Part shown: positions 19,895 through 27,509 of the stretch, one piece after another | Layout: every line of letters begins with the position of its first letter | Numbering within the stretch: position 1 is the first letter of the stretch | From: JADHLK01 sp038131695 | GTDB taxonomy: Bacteria; Pseudomonadota; Alphaproteobacteria; Puniceispirillales; Puniceispirillaceae | Length of the DNA stretch: 64,000 nt | Direction of reading: 5' to 3' | Assembly (NCBI GenBank): GCA_038131695.1 | Contig: JAYPQA010000010.1 | Coordinates: forward strand, 1-64,000 | Program-made: the position numbers and the translations under genes | Notes under the pieces: generated by a model | What the model saw: only the letters and a program-made list of their open reading frames with translations | The model's database searches: none | What the model was told of the DNA's origin: nothing

Positions 19895-20846
19895 GCTCGT
19901 CCACGGTATTCCTTGCTGTTGTGAATAGCGAAAGCGGAATTGACACAGAAATATCTCTGCTTAATCACTTTGTTCTGAAGCGTGGAATCACCGATGTTGT
20001 TGCAACCATTGATATTCGGGATTTGAACTGGGGATCTGATCAAATCCTTAAAAGTTCATATCAGTGAGAAGCGTGTTTACAGCTTCAGACTGAGTGACCA
20101 CATACAGCATGAATTTATCGGGTCCATCTATGTATTCTTCAATTCAGGTGAAAATCTTGCCGTGCCCGTTTTGTGCGGTAATGTGTGCCATACGAACATC
20201 AAGCAGTATTTGTGGCGTTCATACCTACGGCAGAAGACTTGAACAAAAAGAATTAGGCACCGGAATTGACCTGCAAAGCACCATAGAAACAGGATGGACA
20301 CTGCGCGATCGCAGAGATGTTCAATCATTTGCAGTATTGCATGGCAGCCAATTTGAACTTGATCTGTATATCAGGATCGAATGTACCAATCATCTCGGTG
20401 ATGATTTAATTATTGAGACGTCACACAAATTACTGCCTTTCGGCACATTGATGCTGTTGCCCCAAGAGCTTTCCCCTGAAATTGTTGAACATCTCGATGG
20501 GGAAATGGGGCATGCAAAGGTTCATATCGATGGATTGAGCGGCGTTTTCCCCAGAATGCTTTGCGGTAATTTTCTGGTCGGTGAAAAGCAATCTTCAGCA
20601 TTGACGACTGCACAGGAATTACAGTTCACGCATACGAATTTTGATTTCTCATCTATTGTGCAACCTGACTCCATCAGCCCTCTCGGATATTACAACCAGT
20701 CAAAGATTATCTCAAAGTTCCATGCCATTGGCATTGGGGACTTCTCAAGCCGGGACTGGATAACGGTGACAGCAAAATTTCTATTATTCTTAATAAATTC
20801 AACAGAAATGAATCTCTTGAACGTAAAGTCAAATTTCAGGTTTTGA
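19895..20846 (+). pseudogene. Protein of unrecognised family, frameshifted
   Basis: Three frames in succession read as one protein: VFLAVVNSESGIDTEISLLN and KRGITDVVATIDIRDLNWGS (frame to 20066), then HEFIGSIYVFFNSGENLAVP and VCHTNIKQYLWRSYLRQK (to 20244), then a long open piece to 20846 with TIETGWTLRDRRDVQSFAVL, FELDLYIRIECTNHLGDDLI and HAKVHIDGLSGVFPRMLCGN. The alternating hydrophobic pattern suggests a mostly beta-strand fold. There is no signal peptide, membrane helix or catalytic motif that I can name. The conserved look across frames means it was a real gene of about 310 residues. Its right end merges into the tRNA-derived repeat. Neighbouring sulfotransferase and phosphotransferase genes hint at a role in decorating a surface polymer. 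Confidence 0.55.
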
Positions 20847-20862
20847 TGAAGAACAAATGCAT

Positions 20863-20889
20863 TCGAACCCCCGACACGCGGATTATGAT
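20863..20889 (+). repeat. Right copy of 27-bp direct repeat (putative att site)
   Basis: Identical over 27 bases to 16723-16749 and in the same orientation. Left of it is accessory sequence; right of it are the tRNA 5' half and, after about 200 bases, the core genome. A weaker 14-base match (cgaacccccgacac) lies at 21054-21067 and looks like one more tRNA 3' scrap. Confidence 0.8.
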
Positions 20890-20941
20890 TGCCGCGCAAA
20901 TTGCCAGATGGTGCTGCTCTAACCTGCTGAGCTACTCCGCC
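20863..20941 (-). pseudogene. tRNA-Met(CAT) 5' portion with insertions, acceptor 3' strand lost
   Basis: From 20941 leftwards: acceptor GGCGGAG, T8 A9, D stem GCTC, D loop with GG, stem GAGC, then about 19 extra bases (GCACCATCTGGCAATTTGC), then GCGG, one extra C, the loop AATCATAAT with anticodon CAT, CCGC, and the T arm start GGGGGTTCGA. After that the sequence leaves the tRNA pattern (ATGCATTTG), so the acceptor 3' strand and CCA are missing. Without the insertions the 5' part is a normal alphaproteobacterial elongator tRNA-Met. The matching 3' end lies at 16705-16763. It cannot give a normal tRNA as it stands. Confidence 0.75.
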
Positions 20942-21140
20942 CCGTGAAGGTAAAGCGCCGAACCCATTTTGACGGGCCGCACGCCTTTTGAAAGACTTGC
21001 GGCGAGTTTTAAACCGCGATTTCGGTTTTGATGGAAGTGAGGTTTGCGGAGAGCCGAACCCCCGACACATTGATTTTCGCTGATTTCGCCCGGCTAGCGG
21101 GGCTGGCTGGCATTTATGGCCAGAGCCGGTCCTGATTTGC

Positions 21141-24100
21141 CTACCCGGCAGGCTTGGCAGCTGGCTGGGCCAGAATGCGGTCGGCCTCGCTGCCCAGCCA
21201 GTCCGGGCTGAACAAATCGCGGATCAGCCCGGGGTGACCAGGGACACCGGATTCACCTCTACCGTGGGGTCATCGACCGAACCGCGATAGGTAAATTGTG
21301 TGGCAAACAGCCCCGATTTATCAATGCCGGTTAGCAGCTGTCCCAGCAAGGGCAGGCTGCCAATGATCTCGCTCAGCTGGTTGACCGGCACCAGATTGCC
21401 GCTGACATCCACCTGCCGACTGTTGCGGTCATAGCTGCCCACCATCGCGATCCCCAGCGCGGCCCCGGAGGCACGCACAGATTCTATCCGGTGCACCCCG
21501 TCCTTGCTGCTGAACCGCGCCTCGCCGCGGGCAAAGCCGGTGCCATCGCCTTCTACCAGCGCATAGAGCCCGGCCAGAGACAGCACTGAAAAGGCGCGCA
21601 CCGCAGCCGGTGCCTCACGCACCCGGAAATCGGTTATCTCAATCTGCGTGTCAAATTCGCTCAAGTCGCTGGATGGAAACAGATTGATCAGCACCATCTC
21701 ACCGCCCAGAACGGCATCTGTGATCCCCAGCCCCTTCAGCACCGGGCCGGCATTGCCGGTTCTGATTTCCAGCCGTCCCGGGGCATCCGGATCGCTTCGG
21801 GGTAAAGCTGAGCTCTGCCTCACCGCCGCCGATCAGCCCGACGCCGGACAGCCTCTCTCCCTGCGGGCCGAACAGCGCTTCGATACTGGCCTCAGCCAGC
21901 AGCGGGGCCCCATCTGCCAAGAGCGCGCCCTGCAGCTGCACAAGCCCATTGCCGCTGGTATCTGTCGCCCCGACCAAATGGCCGGAGAGCGCAAAATATC
22001 ATCAACCTGAATCAGCCCGGCGGTAATATCGAGCGACAATGCCCGCCCCTCTGACAGCCCGTCCCCGCGGCGCAGGCTGGTCAGGTCCACCCGGTTACCC
22101 TCAGCGCTGATCTGCATGGTGCCATCGCCCAGCCTCTCCAGCAACAGCTGGTCAATATCCTGGCCGGGCAGTTTCAGCGGCGCAACAAAACCGCCCTGCA
22201 GCTGGCCGTCATTGGCAAAAATCAGCCGCCCGGCCGCGCTCAGCGAGCCAAGGGCCAGATCAATATCCTCAGCTGCCTCAATCCGGCCATTAAACAGCTG
22301 CAGCTGCAGGCTGGCCCGGCCCGGCTCCCCCGGTTGCTTGGCCCAGCTAATCTGCGGCAGATCAATGCCGGTCGCCTCCATCATAAAGGTCATATCCACC
22401 TGCTGGCGGCCCTTTGCAGCCGGGCCCACCGCTAGCTGCAAGCCGGTCTCGCCGTGCAAGGCCAGCCCGGTATAATCGCCCAGGATTTCGGTAACGCCCG
22501 CATCTGGTTCAGGCGCAGGCGCAGGCTGGCCGCCCGTCCATCCGGGCTGGTAACAGAAAAGCTGGCAGGCAGGCCTGATACCCGCCCGCTCCCCGTTGCC
22601 GCCAGCTGCTCACCTGTCTGGCTGAGGATCATATCTGCGGCATCCAGATCATGGCCCATCGGCAAGCCAGCCACCGACAGGCCGGTAATATCAGATTCAG
22701 AGCTGAGCGTTTCAACACGCAATTTATTGTTCTGCAACAGGCCGCTGGCGGTTATCCGGCTGACCATCCGGCCGGCTTTCAAATCCAGCCCGGCCAGAGC
22801 CTGCGGCAATTTCTGTACCGATTCATCCAGCAGAAAATCGCGCACCGCCTGCACCGGGGCCACGCCAATCCCCTGCAAGGAAAGCTGGCGCGGCTGGTCC
22901 GGCGGGCCAAGCACCGGGACCATCTCAATGCGCCCGCCTGACAGGCTGATCTCCCCCAGCCGGCCGGTTTCAATATCCACCAGCACCCGGTCATCACCAA
23001 TGCTGAGACGGAAATCTGTATCGGTGATTTGCGGGCTGTTATCCGCCCATTGATAGGCCGCCCCCTGCCATTGGAACTGGCCGGACATGGCGGTTACCTG
23101 CTGGAATGGCGGGGCCGTGAAATCATAGCTGAAAGCAAGGCTGGCCCCGCTGACAAGGCCGCCGGAAAAGCGCTTTTTCACCCAAGCTGAGGTGCGGCGG
23201 CCAAATTGCGGCGGCCACAGGGCTTTTAGAATCTCGGCATCAATCTGCGCGCTGGAGAGCTGGCCCTCCAGCTGCTGCGGCTGGTTATCCTGCAAGCGCA
23301 GCTGGCCGCTGAAGGCCGCCCGGCCCGCCTCGCCCGACTGGCCAAGTTCCAGCTCTATGCCGGTTATGTCGAGCTGGTCCGCCTGCCAGCGCAGCTGCGC
23401 GCGGGCGTGTTTTATGGCAATAGCATCCGGGTAAGTCTCAACTGAAATATAGCCCTGTGCCAGACGGTATCGAGGGTGAGCAAATCAATCTGGCCGCCCG
23501 GCCCCATTTTCACATCCAGCACCCCGGACAAGGTGCCAACGGCTGAGCTGTAGGGGCCATGCGACAGGCTGAGCCGGGCGGAATCAAACGCCCCGTTCAG
23601 GGCCAGTTTGGCAATATCCAGCTTTTCGCGCGCCCGATCAAAGCTGGCCTCTGTCTCCAGCAGCAAGGTGGCAAAACGCCCGGAGGCGAGATGTTTTTCG
23701 ATATCAGCAAAGCCTTGCGGGCGCTGGTCTTCCGGCCAGACCGGCAAAAGCTGTTGAAAGCTGATATCCTCGGCCAGCAGGCGGCCGGAAAACTGCCAGC
23801 GCGGGGCAGAGAGATCGCGCAGCTGCCCGTTGAGCGATAGCTTATGCCCGTCCTCCAGCTGCAAGACTGCCTCAGACAGATTCAGCAAATCATCTGCCCG
23901 CGACCAGGCAAAATCAAAGCCAAGCCTGTCATAGGCTGCCCAGGCCTCCGGCAGGCCGGCGCGGCGCAAATCCTCACCCAAATCCCCTTGCCGCAAGGCC
24001 AGCCTGCCCGAAGCCAGCTCCAGCTGGCGGCCATCAAGGGTCAGGCTGACCGCCCCGTCAATCTGGCCGGCGCCCAGCATTGGCGCCCAGCTTTGGGGCA

Positions 24101-24870
24101 GCAGCTGATCGAGGCCGGCCGGGCGAAACCCGGTCAGGCTGCTGTCCAGCTGCCAATATTGGGAAAACAGATTACCTTCAAAAAGGGTGCTGGCGCGCCC
24201 GCCTTGCCGGCTGTTGCAAAGCCAGCCGGCCTGTTATCGCTGCCGGATTGCGGGCATCCAGGCTGAGACGGCTATCCTTGAAGGTCAGCTGCACGGGCGG
24301 GGTGACAGACGCATCGGTGATTATCAGCTGGCTGGCCTGAATATCGATTTGGCGCAGGCCGATTTGCTGGCTGGCTGAAAAAACCGGCTGGCCGGGCTGG
24401 CCGGAAAATAACAGCCAGCCTGAACCGGTATTCGAGCCGGTATCTGAACTCAGCCTCAGCAAGCCCCCAGCTGCTCATCATGATAGAGTTCCAGCTCCAG
24501 GCCGGTGACCGACAGTCTTTCCGGCAGGCCGGTCACAAGGCTGCTCATGCCAAAATACATTTCCGCATTGGGCAGGCGCATCTGCTGGCCGGCATAGGAA
24601 ACCGAAACCGCACCCATCTTCACCGACAGGGGCAAAGGCTGGCATGAAAAGGCCCAATCCAGCTTGCCAATCTCAACCGACAGGCGGGCACCGCTCGCAG
24701 CAAAGCCTCTTCCACCAGCCTGGCCGGGCCGCCCTTGGCAAAATATAGGCCAACCCGCCAGACAGCAGCGCACCAAAGAGCAAAAATATCAGCAAAACAG
24801 GCAGCAGGAATGTTCTGAAAAAACGATGTTTTTTCGACGAGGCGGGCATTTCATCACGCTTTTTGGGCAC
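21141..24870 (-). pseudogene. AsmA/YhdP-like protein (DUF3971 type), many frameshifts
   Basis: A GTG start at 24870 with GGAG six bases upstream gives a basic N-terminus and one membrane anchor (FFRTFLLPVLLIFLLFGALL). The rest, about 1,200 residues, is the repeating beta-strand pattern of the AsmA superfamily, whose large members (YhdP, TamB) form a groove carrying phospholipids from the inner to the outer membrane. The C-terminal part has LRVRGTGF-like YhdP character (GLGITDAVLGGEMVLINLFP, IIGSLPLLGQLLTGIDKSGL, FTYRGSVDDPTVEVNPVSLV) and, after a last shift, PGLIRDLFSPDWLG ending at TAG 21143-21141. Frame changes are needed near 24750, 24465, 24160, 23430, 22465, 21970, 21810 and 21225. Each stretch between breaks is otherwise well conserved in character, so the lesions are young or artificial. 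Confidence 0.75.
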
Positions 24871-25005
24871 GCCACACTCCAAAGCCGGGCCGGTTCACTC
24901 TATATTTTGCATAACTGGACAATCTAGGCTAGTCTCTGGCCCATGCTTTTGTCCGCCAAAACGCCTTTTATGCAACAGGATTAACAAAAAATCCAAGGAG
25001 ACAAG

Positions 25006-25470
25006 ATGATGCTGGAAGTTGGCAATCCGGTTCCGGATTTTACCGTGCCCACCGATACGGGCAGCTTTACCCTGTCTGATATGCGGGGCAAGAATGTTGT
25101 CATTTTCTTTTTCCCGAAAGCAGATACCAGCGGCTGCACCGCCCAATCCATCGCTTTTTCCCAGCTGCAGGCTGAATTTGATGCTGCCAATACGGTTATT
25201 CTGGGTCTGTCCAAGGATACACCGCAAAAACAGGCCAAATTCCGTGCCAAGCACAATCTGACCTGCCTGCTGGGGGCGGATCATGAAACCGATATTTGCG
25301 AGCAGTTCGGCGTTTGGGTGGAAAAATCCATGTATGGGCGCAAATATATGGGCATTCAGCGGGCCACCTTTCTGATCGGGCCGAATGGCAATCTGAACCA
25401 TGTCTGGCCAAAGGTGAAAGTGCCCGGCCATGCTGAGGCGGTGCTGGCCGAGGTGCAGGCAGGCGGCTGA
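25006..25470 (+). CDS. bcp: Thioredoxin-dependent peroxiredoxin, Bcp/PrxQ family
   Basis: The 154-aa protein reduces hydroperoxides in the cytoplasm. The peroxidatic motif is FFFPKADTSGCTAQS with Cys44. The partner Cys found five residues later in two-Cys Bcp proteins (GCTxxxC, as in E. coli) is replaced by Ile here, so recycling must use another Cys or an external thiol; Cys87 and Cys98 (in TCLLGADHETDICEQF) are candidates. The C-terminal pattern (GIQRATFLIGPNGNL) is typical. The ATG has a good AAGGAGA site. It is divergent from the AsmA-like gene with about 135 bases between the starts that must hold both promoters. Confidence 0.93.
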   Translation: MMLEVGNPVPDFTVPTDTGSFTLSDMRGKNVVIFFFPKADTSGCTAQSIAFSQLQAEFDAANTVILGLSKDTPQKQAKFRAKHNLTCLLGADHETDICEQFGVWVEKSMYGRKYMGIQRATFLIGPNGNLNHVWPKVKVPGHAEAVLAEVQAGG

Positions 25471-25520
25471 ACAGCCCGCCCTTATTGCCGTTACATCCCA
25501 TCAAGATGCAAGGCCGGTTG

Positions 25521-26346
25521 ATGACAATGACAGCAAACAGCCAGCTGCAAAATATCGGCCCGGCCCTGCTGGCCTGTTTTTGTGAATCAGACGCCGCGCA
25601 AAAAGCCCGTTCGGTCCGCCAGCTGGCGAGCCAGCTGCAAGTTGGCGCCTTTACCCGGTTGCAGCCGCTTCACCATGCCAACCCGCCCGGGCCGACCTGC
25701 GGCCCCGGCTCTGTTGGCGCCCGGTAAAGTGCCGCGCCGCCGTATCTCCTCCAGCAGCCAGGGCCGTATCGCCCTTATCCACGCGATAGCCCATATAGAG
25801 TTGAACGCGATTGATCTGGCCCTCGATATGGCCGGGCGCTATGGGGCAGATGCAATGCCCTTTGATTTTGTGCGTGACTGGATAGCTGTTGCAGATGATG
25901 AAGCCCGCCATTTCCTGATGCTGGAAGATCGGCTGGCAGAATTGGACAGCTATTACGGTGCGCTGCCTGCCCATGACGGGCTTTGGCAAGCAGCTGAGGC
26001 AACCATCGCTGACCTGCCCGGCCGTCTGGCGATAGCCCCGCTGGTGCTGGAGGCGCGCGGGCTGGATATTACCCCGCAGCTGATAGAAAAGCTGGAAGCG
26101 GTGGGGGATACCCGAACAGTGGGCTGTTTCAAAATCATCTATGAGGATGAAATCGGCCATGTGGCCGTCGGCAAACGCTGGTTTGACTTTGTCTGCGGTC
26201 TGGACAGGCGGGACCCGGTCAGCAGCTGGCAAAATCTGGTCAGGCGCTATTTTCGTGGCCAGCTGAAGCCGCCCTTTAACCTTGAGGCGCGCAAGGCGGC
26301 CCGGTTTTCTGCTGCCTTTTACGGCCCGCTGGCAGAGGCTGGCTAG
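25521..26346 (+). pseudogene. DUF455 ferritin-like protein, single frameshift
   Basis: The N-terminal frame (MTMTANSQLQNIGPALLACF, ending near QLQVGAF) and the longer downstream frame (PTRPGRPAAPALLAPGKVPR, then RIALIHAIAHIELNAIDLAL) together form one DUF455 protein of about 275 residues. This family has a ferritin-like fold with metal-binding E and H residues, visible as HAIAHIELNAID, DDEARHFLML and EDEIGHVAVG. A one-base shift between 25645 and 25690 separates the halves; all metal-binding residues are in the second part. The function of the family is not established; some members are linked to tRNA hydroxylation by fold similarity. Its stop shares bases with the stop of the convergent prfB gene (CTAG at 26343-26346). 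Confidence 0.8.
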
Positions 26347-27452
26347 CTGCGCTGCATCCCCACCCGGGCAGCCAGACTGGCTTCGATAAAGGGATCCAAA
26401 TCCCCATCCAAAACCGCCCCGCTATTGCCGGTCTCTACATTGGTGCGCAAATCCTTGACCATCTGATAGGGGTGCAGCACATAAGAGCGAATCTGATTAC
26501 CCCAGCCAATATCAGTTTTCGCCGCATTGCTGTCCATCGCCGCTTCCTCGCGTTTTTGCAGCTCCAGCTCATAGAGGCGGGCTTTCAGCATATTCAGCGC
26601 GGTGGCGCGATTGCGATGCTGGGATCGGTCAGACTGGCATTGCACGACAATATTGGTTGGGATATGGGTGATGCGAATGGCGGAATCGGTTGTGTTCACA
26701 TGCTGGCCGCCTGCCCCGGAAGCGCGGTAGGTGTCAACGCGCAAATCTTTTTCTTCCAGCTCAATATCGATATTGTCATCCACTTCCGGATAGATCCAAA
26801 CCGAGGCAAAGCTGGTATGGCGGCGGGCCGAGCTGTCATAAGGCGAGATACGCACCAGACGGTGCACGCCAGATTCCGTTTTCATCCAGCCATAGGCAGT
26901 ATCGCCGATAATTCTCAAAGTGACAGATTTGATGCCGGCTTCCTCGCCAGCGGTTTCTTCGATCAGTTCGGTTTTGAAGCCGCGCGCCTCTGCCCAGCGG
27001 CTATACATCCTGAGCAGCATGGCCGCCCAATCCTGGGCTTCGGTCCCCCCTGCCCCGGGGTGAATTTCCAAAAAGCAATTATTGCCGTCCGCCTCACCCG
27101 ATAGCAGCGTGGCTATCTGACGCTTGCCGGCCAGCTCAGCCATTTGCTGCAAGGCCTGTTCTGCCTCTGCTATCAGCTCATTATCGCCCTCTTCCTCAGC
27201 CAGCTGGATCATCTCCAGCTGATCAGCCATCCCGTCTTCCAGTTCCGCCAGCTGACCCAGCTGGGTTTCCAGCCGGTTTTTCTCGCGCATGACCGATTGG
27301 GCATTTTCCTGATCATCCCAGAAATTCGCGCTGCCGATTTCCGACTCCAGCGCGGTCAGCCGCGCCTGTGCCGCCGCAACGCCAATATGGGTGCGCAGCA
27401 ACTCTATCGCGGTTTTGATGGCGTCCAGAGCATGATGAGTTTCAGCCTGCAT
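26343..27452 (-). CDS. prfB: Peptide chain release factor 2
   Basis: RF2 ends translation at UAA and UGA codons. The 369-aa protein has the universal GGQ motif at residues 248-250 (YRASGAGGQHVNTTDSAI) that triggers peptidyl-tRNA hydrolysis, and the stop-codon recognition loop as SPY (203-205) where E. coli has SPF; SPY is usual in alphaproteobacteria. The N-terminus is one open frame, so the programmed +1 frameshift known from E. coli prfB is absent. The gene lies in a leftward row after the penicillin-binding protein and amidase genes, with 57 bases to the former. Confidence 0.96.
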   Translation of the reverse strand: MQAETHHALDAIKTAIELLRTHIGVAAAQARLTALESEIGSANFWDDQENAQSVMREKNRLETQLGQLAELEDGMADQLEMIQLAEEEGDNELIAEAEQALQQMAELAGKRQIATLLSGEADGNNCFLEIHPGAGGTEAQDWAAMLLRMYSRWAEARGFKTELIEETAGEEAGIKSVTLRIIGDTAYGWMKTESGVHRLVRISPYDSSARRHTSFASVWIYPEVDDNIDIELEEKDLRVDTYRASGAGGQHVNTTDSAIRITHIPTNIVVQCQSDRSQHRNRATALNMLKARLYELELQKREEAAMDSNAAKTDIGWGNQIRSYVLHPYQMVKDLRTNVETGNSGAVLDGDLDPFIEASLAARVGMQRS

Positions 27453-27509
27453 GGCACTATCCTTGGCACAAGCGAGAGGAGCGGGAAAAGATAATCTTGG
27501 CCGCTTTTA

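Noticed and set aside
21053..21068. Third match to the tRNA-derived repeat
   Set aside because: Only about 14 bases (cgaacccccgacac) agree, which is the common T-arm sequence; too short to call another att site.
24895..25431. Minus-strand frame opposite bcp
   Set aside because: Bcp on the plus strand has a ribosome site and active-site motif; the opposite frame has neither.
27380..27452. Programmed +1 frameshift at the start of prfB
   Set aside because: The N-terminal coding sequence is one open frame with no in-frame TGA near codon 25.
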